From an uncultured Ruminococcus sp. (GTDB lineage Bacteria > Bacillota > Clostridia > Oscillospirales > Acutalibacteraceae), in NCBI GenBank assembly GCA_902802105.1, contig CADCKR010000025.1, forward strand, positions 1 through 46,468: a DNA stretch of 46,468 nt, in the 5' to 3' direction. Shown here in pieces: positions 35,331 to 43,214 of this stretch; positions within the stretch are counted from its first letter, which is position 1, and the number at the start of each line of letters is the position of its first letter. The notes beneath the pieces are model-generated. The model made no database searches, was not told the DNA's origin, and was given only the letters and a program-made list of their open reading frames with translations. The translations under genes were made by a program, and so were the position numbers.

Positions 35331-35576
35331 CACGGAAATCAATTTCGCGCCGGCGAGTTACACGGGCGGCAAGCTGCCGCTCCCAATTTCGCTTTCTGTT
35401 CAACACATACAGAAAATTAGTTAGGAGTGTGGAGTTAAAATAAACTATCGTCTGCTAAAAAAGTCTTTGCAAAGCACTGCGGATGCACCTGCTTCTACGG
35501 GACTATCTAACGAATGAGCAGAACAAAGCGAGTGTAAACGAGCGGAGCGGACACGGCACCGGCGGCTCGCCGGCGC
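35331..35576. repeat. Composite repeat: second-family block joined to mosaic copy C
   Basis: The first 34 bases (from CACGGAAATCAATTTCGCGC) belong to the second dispersed family. A hairpin module (GGCGGCAAGCTGCCGCTCCC) joins them to copy C of the first family: TTCAACACATAC, TTTGCAAAGCACTGCGGATG, CTTCTACGGG, and 65 bases (35487-35551) identical to copy B. It ends CACCGGCGGCTCGCCGGCGC. The block fills the divergent gap of the polysaccharide locus. Confidence 0.85.
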
Positions 35577-35622
35577 AGAAAAATTTACATTTATATATAC
35601 AAACAAATATTTAAAAATCTCA

Positions 35623-35651
35623 TAGACAATTTGTCAAAGCAGTGCTATAAT
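35623..35651 (+). promoter_or_regulatory. Promoter of the rightward polysaccharide export operon
   Basis: TAGACA (35623-35628) and TATAAT (35646-35651) are spaced by 17 bases, 56 bases ahead of the permease start. Confidence 0.7.
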
Positions 35652-35706
35652 GTTATTACTAATGTTTATTTACTGATATTCCCTCACAGTTCAAAGGAGA
35701 GATATA

Positions 35707-36483
35707 ATGAAAAAGGCCTTATATGAGTTTTATAACTATTTCCCGTTTCTGAAGGAAATAATCAAAAGGGATTTCAAGAGAAAATATTATAAGTCTATCC
35801 TCGGCGTTGCATGGTCAATGCTCAGCCCGCTGCTGATAATGATCGTTATGACCATCGTTTTCTCTACTCTCTTCAACCGAAGCATTCCTCACTATCCTAT
35901 ATATCTCTTCACGGGAAGCCTTATATTCAATTTCGTTTTTGACGGCGCTACCATCTGCATGGGCTGTATCCTTGGCAATGCAGGACTGATAAACAAAATG
36001 AAGATACCCAACTACTTCTTCTGTATCTCATCGGTCACTCAGAGCTTTATAACGCTCCTTCTCTCGTTTGTGCCGTTTTTTGGCGTGTGCGCCGTTACAG
36101 GAGTACCGCTGAATATGTATATGCTCCTGCTGCCGCTGCTGTTGGTGCTTGTTTACATATTCACTCTCGGCCTGGGTATGCTGCTCTGCGCTTATGCTAC
36201 CTTCCTGAGAGACCTTAATTATGTTGTTCAGGTGCTGAGAAGAGCGTGTATGTATATCACCCCTATCTTCTATCCCATAGATATCATTCCCGAACAGTTC
36301 CGCTTCTTATGGGAGCTGAACCCGATATATGTTTACATCAAGATCGCCCGTGACATGTGCATAGACGCTACACTGCCTTCTGAAAAAATGCTCATCGTAG
36401 GCACCTGTTATTCACTGCTCATGCTCGGTCTCGGAGTAGTCACATTCAAGGAAAAGCAGGATCGTTTCTTCCTTTATATCTGA
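35707..36483 (+). CDS. ABC-2 type polysaccharide export permease (TagG/Wzm-like)
   Basis: A 258-residue membrane protein with six hydrophobic segments. The N-terminus FLKEIIKRDFKRKYYKSILGVAW and the later LNYVVQVLRRACMYITPIFY, then NPIYVYIKIAR, are typical of permeases that export undecaprenyl-linked teichoic acids or O-antigen-like glycans. AAAGGAGAG precedes the start. The ATPase gene follows 45 bases downstream. Confidence 0.92.
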   Translation: MKKALYEFYNYFPFLKEIIKRDFKRKYYKSILGVAWSMLSPLLIMIVMTIVFSTLFNRSIPHYPIYLFTGSLIFNFVFDGATICMGCILGNAGLINKMKIPNYFFCISSVTQSFITLLLSFVPFFGVCAVTGVPLNMYMLLLPLLLVLVYIFTLGLGMLLCAYATFLRDLNYVVQVLRRACMYITPIFYPIDIIPEQFRFLWELNPIYVYIKIARDMCIDATLPSEKMLIVGTCYSLLMLGLGVVTFKEKQDRFFLYI

Positions 36484-36528
36484 TCTATAACGTATGCAGC
36501 CAACCGGACAATATAAAGAGGTGTTTAA

Positions 36529-37458
36529 ATGTCTGAAAAAAAAGTCACGCCTGTTTTCTATGATGAATCAGGCAATATCATATCATCATCCGAAACACTG
36601 CTCAGGATCAATCCTGAAAATTCTTCTCACGGCAGTTCAAAGCGCATTATTACACCTCCGCGTCAGATCAGCGAGGATGTCAGCGTTGATGTCAATGATG
36701 TTTCTGTTATGTTCAACCTCAGCAAAAACCGCGAAGAGGGCGTAAAGGAATACTTTATCAATTTTGTCAAGGGCAAGCTCAGCTATGACGAATTCTGGGC
36801 GCTCAGAAATATAAACCTGCAGGTAAAAAAAGGCGACTCTCTTGCCCTTATAGGCAGGAACGGCTCCGGTAAATCTACCCTGCTCAAAACTATCGCAGGC
36901 ATAATCAGACCCACGCGAGGCACTGTCAAGGTAAGGGGCACTATCGCACCGCTTATCGAGATAAGCGGCGGCTTCGACAGAACTCTTTCCGCAAGGGAAA
37001 ATGTTTTTCTTTCGGGGGCTATGCACGGCCACACAAGAAAATATATGAAATCAAAATTTGATGAGATCATCGAATTTGCAGAAATAGAAAAATTCGTAGA
37101 CGTACCGCTGAAAAATTTTTCCTCCGGTATGATATCAAGGCTCGGCTTCGCTATCGCCACCTGCGTCAGCGCAGATGTTGTTATCGCCGATGAGGTGCTT
37201 GCAGTCGGCGATGCGCGCTTCCGCATGAAGTGCGAGGAGCGCATCAAAAAGCTTCTCAGCGGCGGCACTACCTTCCTGCTTGTTTCCCACAACAACGCCT
37301 CTGTAAAAAAGCTTTGCAGAAAAGCTGCCTGGATAGAAAAAGGTCAGCTCCGTGAGGTCGGTCCTTCTTCTATCGTATGCGACAATTACGCCAAATTCAT
37401 AACCGGTCTGTCCGCCGCTCCCAAGGAGCCTAAAAAAAGCCGTACTGCGATCGAGTGA
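36529..37458 (+). CDS. Polysaccharide export ABC ATPase (TagH/Wzt-like)
   Basis: A 309-residue ATP-binding subunit. Walker A is GRNGSGKST (about 109-117), the signature is FSSGMISRLGFAIA and Walker B is VVIADEVLAVGD, with LVSHN after it. The typical family insert KEYFINFVKGKLSYDEFWAL lies before Walker A. The first 50 residues are an unusual polar extension. There is no long C-terminal glycan-binding domain, so it resembles the short TagH/RfbB type. It pairs with the preceding permease. Confidence 0.93.
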   Translation: MSEKKVTPVFYDESGNIISSSETLLRINPENSSHGSSKRIITPPRQISEDVSVDVNDVSVMFNLSKNREEGVKEYFINFVKGKLSYDEFWALRNINLQVKKGDSLALIGRNGSGKSTLLKTIAGIIRPTRGTVKVRGTIAPLIEISGGFDRTLSARENVFLSGAMHGHTRKYMKSKFDEIIEFAEIEKFVDVPLKNFSSGMISRLGFAIATCVSADVVIADEVLAVGDARFRMKCEERIKKLLSGGTTFLLVSHNNASVKKLCRKAAWIEKGQLREVGPSSIVCDNYAKFITGLSAAPKEPKKSRTAIE

Positions 37459-37476
37459 GCCTCCGAGGTGTTTGCC

Positions 37477-38631
37477 GTGAAAAAAATACTGATATGCGCC
37501 TCCCGTATGTCACATATCATAAACTTTCATCTGCCTTATATAGAATATTTCAGAAGCAGGGGCTATGAGATCCACGCAGCTGCCGAGGGCGCAGAAGCTC
37601 ATCCGCTTATCGACAAATGCTTCGACATGAGGTTCGTCAAAAACCCACTCTCCCCTGCCAACCTGAAAACCGTCAGCAAGCTGAAAAAGCTGATATCCGA
37701 AAACAAATACATAATGGTCTGCTCCAATTCCACCTTAGCCGGCGCGGCGCTCAGGCTTGCAGTTAAACGCATAAGGAAAAACAGGCCGTACTGTGTACAT
37801 ATCTCTCACGGATATATGTTTGACGGCGGCAGGAGCATCCGCTCTGTGATCTACCGTTCCGCCGAAAGGCTCACTGCCGGAGTGACTGATTCACTTATTG
37901 TGATGAACAGCGAAGACCTTGAGCTTGCCAAAAGGTACAGGCTTGGCAAGGATATACGTTTTACCTATGGCATGGGGCTTCGAGGCGATCGCTTTCCTGA
38001 GATCAGCAGCAGCGAAAGGTCGGCCTTCCGCAAAAGCCTTGCTCTTCCCGATGACAGCGTGATATTCCTGTGTGTAGGCGAATTTTCCGGAAGAAAGAAC
38101 CAGACCATGCTTATAGAGGCTCTTGAAATGCTGCACCTTAAATACAAAAGCATCTCGCTCGTATTTGCAGGCGAGGGCAGCACTCTTGAGGAATGCCGCA
38201 GACTTGCCGCAAGGCTTGAGCTTGGCTCAAGGGTGCGCTTTCTCGGGCAGGTGAGCAATGTTGATCTGCTTTACCGAAGCTGTGACGTGCTGATATCGGG
38301 CGCACGTATGGAGGGGCTGCCGTTCAACGTAATGGAAGCGCTGCACTGCAATATGCCTGTGATAGCAACACGCATAAAGGGTCACACCGACCTTATAAAA
38401 GACGGCAAAAACGGCTTGCTCTTTGATCTGAAAAGCAACAATGCCGCTCATGAGCTTGCTTTGACGGTAAGCAAATATATGGACGATCCCGATCTGCAAA
38501 AAAAGCTCAGGGAAAATGCATCCTTAGACAAAAAGTATTATATTGAAAATGTGGAGCCAAAGCTGCTGAGCATTCTCGACAAAGGCTTTGACGAAACGGA
38601 AATCAAATCTCCGGAGGTATCCTACTTATGA
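37477..38631 (+). CDS. Glycosyltransferase family 4 protein
   Basis: A 384-residue GT-B enzyme. The N-terminal half begins KKILICASRMSHIINFHLPY. The C-terminal donor-binding half has FLCVGEFSGRKNQTMLIEAL, FAGEGSTLEECRRLA, VRFLGQVSNVDLLYRSCDV and the EGLPFNVMEAL motif, followed by ATRIKGHTDLI. It resembles capsule or EPS transferases. The GTG at 37477 is six bases after GAGGTG and is preferred to the GTG at 37468. The 3' end overlaps the next gene by four bases (ATGA). Confidence 0.9.
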   Translation: MKKILICASRMSHIINFHLPYIEYFRSRGYEIHAAAEGAEAHPLIDKCFDMRFVKNPLSPANLKTVSKLKKLISENKYIMVCSNSTLAGAALRLAVKRIRKNRPYCVHISHGYMFDGGRSIRSVIYRSAERLTAGVTDSLIVMNSEDLELAKRYRLGKDIRFTYGMGLRGDRFPEISSSERSAFRKSLALPDDSVIFLCVGEFSGRKNQTMLIEALEMLHLKYKSISLVFAGEGSTLEECRRLAARLELGSRVRFLGQVSNVDLLYRSCDVLISGARMEGLPFNVMEALHCNMPVIATRIKGHTDLIKDGKNGLLFDLKSNNAAHELALTVSKYMDDPDLQKKLRENASLDKKYYIENVEPKLLSILDKGFDETEIKSPEVSYL

Positions 38632-39914
38632 AGAAGCGAATAATCTGTTTTCTCACGGTGACGATAATGCTGATCTGCGCATTGCCCTCAGTGTCATTTG
38701 CTGTGGGCGACGTCATAGACTTCACACGGGACAGCATAAACCTTTTCCCTGACGAGAAATATCAGCTTACGCTCAAAAGCGTAGTCGATAATGCCCAGTA
38801 CAGATCATCAGACCCGAACATAGCCGCTGTAAGCGAAACAGGTATGGTCAGCGCTCTGAAAGCAGGTTCCTCAATAATTACCGTTACAGACACAAAGGGC
38901 AATCAGGCCGCCTGTACAGTCACAGTCCGCAGCGGAACGGCTCCTAAAACGATCTCACTTGAAACACAGAGCCTTGAAATGACTGTCGGCGATGTGCACG
39001 AGCTGAAAGCAAGCGTTGTACCGGAGGATATCGAGGACACAAGGCTCTTCTTTTCGAGTACGGATACGACTATCGCAAAGGTCGATGACAACGGCGTTAT
39101 CAAAGCATTAAGCCCCGGCGTTGCAGTTATCAATATAGAATCCGCAAGCACAGCCGTGACAAGGAGATGTATGGTCAAGGTAAGTGCTCAGCAGGGACAC
39201 GGCACCTTCAATATTGCGATAAACGGCGTCCTCTACACTATTGCCGGAGATAAAAAGGCAAATATGGTAGTCGAGCTTAAAAATGATGTCACCGAGCTTC
39301 GCACGACAACCAACAAGACCGGTCAGTTCTATTTTGAAAGCGTTGTGCAGGGCAGCTACACCATGAACATATATAAGAGTCAGACCTCAAAAGCCGCTGC
39401 TGCGACCGGAAAACTTACCGTTGACGCTCACGATATGAATATGTCATGCATAATCAACGGAAAAGAGCTGGTGATCCTTTACCAGAATGACGTTGCAGGC
39501 ACAGGCTCCATAAAAGATATAACTCTCGAAAAAAACAACATAAATATTGAGGTTGGCAGCTCCTACGATATGAGCTTCCGGTTAAACCCTTCAAATGCGG
39601 CTCTGCCTGTTATGAAGGGCGTCTCCAGAGATCCGGATATCGCGACTGTAGATATTGACGGCAGGATCACAGGTATAAGCGAAGGAACCACCAAGATAAC
39701 CTTCACGACCTCTGACGGCAAATTCTCAAAGACCTGCAAGGTAAACGTTATTTCATCCTCACGCAGCACATACAGCTGGATAATTATTTTTATAGAAACA
39801 ACAATAATCGTATTTATAGTAATTTTCTTCATTATTTCATACAGAAGGTTCCGCATAAACAAGGAACGTGAGGAAGGCGTGCTTCCTCCGGTCAAAAAGA
39901 GGGATTCAAAATGA
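38628..39914 (+). CDS. Membrane-anchored extracellular Big_2 domain protein of the polysaccharide operon
   Basis: A 428-residue protein. A signal peptide (MKKRIICFLTVTIMLICALP) precedes two Big_2 domains (about 30-195), a carboxypeptidase-regulatory-like beta domain (TTNKTGQFYFESVVQGSY), and a third Big_2 domain. A transmembrane helix near residues 383-404 and a basic cytoplasmic tail (RRFRINKERE, KKRDSK) end the protein. It overlaps the upstream glycosyltransferase and the downstream cytidylyltransferase by four bases each, so it is co-translated with glycan enzymes. It may guide or hold the glycan outside the cell; that is inference. Confidence 0.82.
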   Translation: MKKRIICFLTVTIMLICALPSVSFAVGDVIDFTRDSINLFPDEKYQLTLKSVVDNAQYRSSDPNIAAVSETGMVSALKAGSSIITVTDTKGNQAACTVTVRSGTAPKTISLETQSLEMTVGDVHELKASVVPEDIEDTRLFFSSTDTTIAKVDDNGVIKALSPGVAVINIESASTAVTRRCMVKVSAQQGHGTFNIAINGVLYTIAGDKKANMVVELKNDVTELRTTTNKTGQFYFESVVQGSYTMNIYKSQTSKAAAATGKLTVDAHDMNMSCIINGKELVILYQNDVAGTGSIKDITLEKNNINIEVGSSYDMSFRLNPSNAALPVMKGVSRDPDIATVDIDGRITGISEGTTKITFTTSDGKFSKTCKVNVISSSRSTYSWIIIFIETTIIVFIVIFFIISYRRFRINKEREEGVLPPVKKRDSK

Positions 39915-40612
39915 TCATTGCAGCAATCGTAGCAGGCGGCAGCGGCTCACGTATGGGCGGTGGGCTGCCCAAGCAGTTCATGGAGCTTGAAGGCGTGCCG
40001 GTAATAGTAAGGACCGTCAGAGCCTTCCTTATGCACAGCTCTGTTGATGCGGCCGTTATCGGCATTAATCCGTCATTTTATGATTATGCAAAAGCCCTGC
40101 CCGGACTTAACGACCCTTCGGGCAGGATACACATTACAAAAGGCGGTGCTGACCGCAACAGTACGATCGAAAATATTATCAGCTATTCCCTGTCTGAGCT
40201 TAACTGCTCCGACAGGGATATTGTGCTTTCTCACGATGCTGTGCGTCCGTTTGTGTCGCTGAGAATGATAAGCGACAGCATTGATGCTATGGAAAGCTGT
40301 GAGATATGCACAACGGCCATTCCCGAATCCGACACCGTAGCAGCTGCGGACGATAATATGAACGTGTATGACTTTCCTGAGCGCAGCAGACTCTATCGTG
40401 TTCAAACGCCCCAGACCTTCCGCATCGGCACATTCAGGGCAGTATGGTCATCGCTGACTGCCGGAGAAAAAGCCCGTGCTACAGATGTTTGCAGCCTTTA
40501 CAGGCAAAAGGGCTATTGTGTAAAGCTCATAAAAGGCGAGCTGACCAATATCAAGCTCACCTATCCGGAGGATGTATATTTTGCACAATCAATTTTAAGA
40601 AGCTCTACATAA
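39911..40612 (+). CDS. IspD/TarI-family cytidylyltransferase
   Basis: A 233-residue nucleotidyltransferase. The signature AAIVAGGSGSRMGGGLPKQF, then ADRNSTIENII, LSHDAVRPFVS, VQTPQTFR and KLTYPEDV are shared by IspD (isoprenoid pathway) and TarI (CDP-ribitol for teichoic acid). The HDAVRPF and DRN.TI segments and the position as last gene of a TagGH-type export operon favour a TarI-like polyol-phosphate cytidylyltransferase. No tarJ reductase is present, so IspD is not excluded. Confidence 0.85.
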   Translation: MIIAAIVAGGSGSRMGGGLPKQFMELEGVPVIVRTVRAFLMHSSVDAAVIGINPSFYDYAKALPGLNDPSGRIHITKGGADRNSTIENIISYSLSELNCSDRDIVLSHDAVRPFVSLRMISDSIDAMESCEICTTAIPESDTVAAADDNMNVYDFPERSRLYRVQTPQTFRIGTFRAVWSSLTAGEKARATDVCSLYRQKGYCVKLIKGELTNIKLTYPEDVYFAQSILRSST

Positions 40613-40806
40613 TATAAGTAAAATATATTTATGATCTTTCCGTCAGCTTTAAAGCTATGACAAATAATAAATAATTTTAAATTTGTTATAATGTTTTTAT
40701 GAAAACCGCTTTTATTATAGCCTGTTCTATCTGAGCAGATGTAAAATATACACAGTATTTTCCTGAAATTTGATTTTCTTTCTAATCCCGCAGATGCTAT
40801 TTTTTG

Positions 40807-40862
40807 TTGACTAAAGCGCTGCATAATGCTATAATACAGATGTTGAAGGAAAGGCTTTCAAC
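40807..40862 (+). promoter_or_regulatory. Promoter and 5'-end hairpin of tiny surface protein 1
   Basis: TTGACT (40807-40812) and TATAAT (40830-40835) are spaced by 17 bases. The predicted mRNA starts near 40842, where GTTGAA (40842-40847) pairs with TTCAAC (40857-40862). AGGAGG then precedes the start codon. The layout matches the promoters at 41471 and 45206. Confidence 0.85.
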
Positions 40863-40900
40863 ATGAACATGAGTTAATTGATTCAGGAGGATGTATTATT

Positions 40901-41137
40901 ATGAAAAAGTTCAATAAAGTTTTCTTTGCAACACTTACAACTGTTGGTGCAGCTCTTGCACTTTCTCTCTCAGCAAGCGCTTCAGGTCTCGGTCAGACAG
41001 ACCCGATCGATCCTAACGTTGATCCTGTTAAGACAGGCGACAACAGCACAGCAGCTGTTGCAGTTATCGCTACAGCAGGCGTAGCTGCTCTTGGTACAGC
41101 TATCGTTGCTACAAAGATGAAGAAGGCTTCCAAATAA
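40901..41137 (+). CDS. Tiny secreted protein 1 with KTGD-type sorting-like tail
   Basis: A 78-residue protein made almost only of targeting signals. A signal peptide (about 1-27, ending ASA) is followed by about 18 residues (start SGLGQTDPIDPNVDPV), then KTGDNS, a hydrophobic helix (about 50-71) and KMKKASK. If both a signal peptidase and a sortase cut it, only about 18 residues would stay on the cell. A tandem paralogue lies at 41547. From KTGDN onward the two proteins are identical. A consensus promoter and its own terminator suggest high, separate expression. No known family was recognised; a structural wall peptide, signal peptide precursor or phage-receptor decoy are all guesses. Confidence 0.85.
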   Translation: MKKFNKVFFATLTTVGAALALSLSASASGLGQTDPIDPNVDPVKTGDNSTAAVAVIATAGVAALGTAIVATKMKKASK

Positions 41138-41190
41138 TCAGACCAGCTTGTTCTGATGTGTAGGAGCCGTACTTTCAGGTAGGCTTTTGA

Positions 41191-41232
41191 ATATCCCTGT
41201 CAGAGCATCATCTCCGACAGGGATATTTTTTA
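41191..41232 (+). terminator. Intrinsic terminator of tiny surface protein 1; AT-rich gap beyond
   Basis: ATATCCCTGTC (41191-41201) pairs with GACAGGGATAT (41216-41226), followed by six T residues. From 41233 to 41470 the sequence is AT-rich and I see no gene in it. Confidence 0.9.
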
Positions 41233-41470
41233 TCCTGAAAGAGCCGCATTCTTTACAAAATATTCAGGAAATTATATCCATCAGTTATGTTTGTGAAGCA
41301 TTTATATCATACAATTTAAGATAAATATAACATAATTTTAACTTCTATTAGTGTAATTTATATAAAATATGCCGTTATTTCAGCCAAATATTTCCTTGTA
41401 AGATATACATTCTACACAATATTGATGGATAAAATTGCCTTGATTTCTAAGTTTTATTTTCAAATATTCA

Positions 41471-41524
41471 TTGACTTATAAAACTCACTGTGCTATAATA
41501 TAGTTGTTGCAAGGAGATTGCAAT
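41471..41524 (+). promoter_or_regulatory. Promoter and 5'-end hairpin of tiny surface protein 2
   Basis: TTGACT (41471-41476) and TATAAT (41494-41499) are spaced by 17 bases. GTTGCAA (41506-41512) pairs with TTGCAAT (41518-41524) exactly at the predicted mRNA start, and AGGAGG follows. The hairpin sequence differs from that of gene 1, but its position and pairing are the same. Confidence 0.85.
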
Positions 41525-41546
41525 AAATTAAGGAGGATGTATTATT

Positions 41547-41777
41547 ATGAAACTCAAGAAAACTTTCTTTGTAGCTCTTACAACTGTTGGTGCAGCACTT
41601 GCACTTTCTCTCTCAGCAAGCGCTTCCGGTCTTGGCCAGACTGATGGTAAGCCCTCAGAGGATGTTCCTAAGACAGGTGACAACAGCACAGCAGCTGTTG
41701 CAGTTATCGCTACAGCAGGCGTAGCTGCTCTTGGTACAGCTATCGTTGCTACAAAGATGAAGAAGGCTTCTAAGTAA
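41547..41777 (+). CDS. Tiny secreted protein 2 with PKTGD-type sorting-like tail
   Basis: A 76-residue paralogue of the protein at 40901. A signal peptide (cleavage near ASA26) is followed by about 17 residues (start SGLGQTDGKPSEDV), VPKTGDNS, a hydrophobic helix and KMKKASK. The VPKTG motif is closer to a classical xPxTG sortase signal than PVKTG in gene 1. The DNA at 41681-41770 is identical to 41041-41130 over 90 bases, synonymous positions included. That points to recent duplication or gene conversion, while the linker residues and leaders have diverged. Confidence 0.85.
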   Translation: MKLKKTFFVALTTVGAALALSLSASASGLGQTDGKPSEDVPKTGDNSTAAVAVIATAGVAALGTAIVATKMKKASK

Positions 41778-41808
41778 TTTATTACTTAAATCCCTGATCG
41801 GAAATGAG

Positions 41809-41840
41809 GGCGTATTCTTGTGATACGCCTTTATTTTTTT
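41809..41840 (+). terminator. Intrinsic terminator of tiny surface protein 2
   Basis: GGCGTAT (41809-41815) pairs with ATACGCC (41823-41829), followed by a T-rich tract. It lies 28 bases ahead of the lipoprotein start, so that gene may depend on read-through or on a weak TTGTGA/TATATT promoter overlapping the hairpin. Confidence 0.8.
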
Positions 41841-41867
41841 TATATTATTATGACAGGAGCTGAAAGA

Positions 41868-43028
41868 ATGAAAAGAAAACCTATTATTTCCGCTATTATT
41901 GCTTTTATGCTTTTGATCACGCCGGCACTTTCCGGATGCTCAGGCGAAACATCAAAAACCGAACCTATCAACCCGCTTATCCCGGTTGCATCTGATGCAG
42001 ATACCTCTGAACCCTCAGCGCAGACAAGCACCGATACTCCGCAAACAAGCACCGATACTCCGCAGACAAGCACTGATACTCCGCAAACAAGCACCGATAC
42101 TCCGCAGACAAGCACCGATACTCCGCAGACAAGCACCGATACTCCGCAGACAAGCACCGATACTCCGCAGCCTTCAAAACCGGCAGAAGAGATACATCCC
42201 GCCGCATGGAAGGTCGAAGACAGCAACGGAAACTACATATATATGATGGGTTCTATCCATATCGGCGATGATTCTGTCAACTATATGCCTGACTATATTA
42301 TGGATGCATATAACGACAGCGACACCCTTACAGTCGAGCTTGACATCTCCTCTTATCTTAACGATTCATCAAAAGCGACCGAGGTAATGCAATACCTGAT
42401 GTACACCGACGGCTCAACTATAAAAGAGCACATATCGGAGGACACCTACAACAAAGCCGTTGAATATCTCAAAAGCTTTAATATGTATAACGAGGCCTTC
42501 GATAAAATGAGGCCGTATATGTGGGTCTCACTTATATCCAGTACGATACAGAACAACACAGAACTAAGCATCTACAACGGCGTTGATTACAAGTTCCTGC
42601 AAATGGCTCAGGCAGATAACAAGCCTGTGGTCGAGCTGGAAACATTTGCAGGGCAGTTCGATGCTATGAACAGCTTTTCAGACGCGCTTAACGACCTTAT
42701 GATTTCTCAGATGCTTGACGAAAACTACGGAACATCTATTACAGATGCTACTATGCTGCTCTATGAATGCTGGAAAAACGGCACTCTCAGCGATGAGCTG
42801 CTCATAGATACTACCTTTACTCAACAGGCAAACGACGACTATCCGCTTTATGAGGAATATATCGAAAAGCTTATTACCAACCGCAATATTACAATGGCGA
42901 AAGCAGCCGAAGAAAGCATCAATTCCGGCTCAAAAACATTTTTCATGGTCGGTTTTCTGCACTTCTGCGGTGACCAGGGCATTATTTCACTGCTTGAAAA
43001 AGACGGCTATACCGTTACACGCTTATAA
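41868..43028 (+). CDS. TraB/GumN-type lipoprotein
   Basis: A 386-residue lipoprotein with a lipobox (TPALSGCSG, Cys24). A flexible linker holds seven identical TSTDTPQ heptads, then a TraB/GumN-like domain starts with WKVEDSNGNYIYMMGSIHIG and ends with FFMVGFLHFCGDQGIISLL. In this family the GSxH-type and GxxH-type histidine motifs form a putative metal-dependent active site related to Tiki peptidases; here they appear as GSIHIG and GFLHF. Activity is inferred only. The frame opens at 41820, but the ATG at 41868 follows AGGAGC and starts a proper signal peptide. Confidence 0.85.
   Translation: MKRKPIISAIIAFMLLITPALSGCSGETSKTEPINPLIPVASDADTSEPSAQTSTDTPQTSTDTPQTSTDTPQTSTDTPQTSTDTPQTSTDTPQTSTDTPQPSKPAEEIHPAAWKVEDSNGNYIYMMGSIHIGDDSVNYMPDYIMDAYNDSDTLTVELDISSYLNDSSKATEVMQYLMYTDGSTIKEHISEDTYNKAVEYLKSFNMYNEAFDKMRPYMWVSLISSTIQNNTELSIYNGVDYKFLQMAQADNKPVVELETFAGQFDAMNSFSDALNDLMISQMLDENYGTSITDATMLLYECWKNGTLSDELLIDTTFTQQANDDYPLYEEYIEKLITNRNITMAKAAEESINSGSKTFFMVGFLHFCGDQGIISLLEKDGYTVTRL
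42021..42167. repeat. 21-bp coding minisatellite, seven copies
   Basis: Seven head-to-tail copies of a 21-base unit (CAGACAAGCACCGATACTCC plus G) encode the TSTDTPQ linker. Copies differ at only a few positions (CAG/CAA and ACC/ACT), so the array looks young and could vary in number without a frameshift. Confidence 0.9.
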
Positions 43029-43049
43029 TTTTAACGGCTCATACAATTT

Positions 43050-43080
43050 CAGGGGGACTTTCAAATGAAAGCCCCCCTGT
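43050..43080 (+). terminator. Terminator-like hairpin after the TraB/GumN gene
   Basis: CAGGGGG-A-CTTTCA (43050-43063) pairs with TGAAAG-CCCCCCTG (43066-43079). Only a weak T-rich stretch follows. Confidence 0.6.
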
Positions 43081-43145
43081 CTTGCTTTTCGGGTCAGTAT
43101 TCAGCGAAGCTTTACCGTCAAGCTGCTGCCCGTTCCGAACAAAGG

Positions 43146-43180
43146 AAATCTCCCGCAGAATGAACTGCGGGAGATTTTTT
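43146..43180. terminator. Terminator between convergent lipoprotein and starch-binding genes
   Basis: AAATCTCCCGCAG (43146-43158) pairs with CTGCGGGAGATTT (43165-43177), followed by TTT. Confidence 0.8.
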
Positions 43181-43214
43181 AGTTAGTTATCAAAGCGATA
43201 ATCGGATATCCGAA

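Noticed and set aside
42021-42167. Short regular repeats as a CRISPR array
   Set aside because: The 21-base units are contiguous without spacers and encode heptads in frame.
41840-42246. Frames with repeated CGVSVLV, AEYRCLS and RRQAPIL units
   Set aside because: Shadows of the 21-base minisatellite in other frames; the lipoprotein frame has the signal peptide, ribosome binding site and folded domain.
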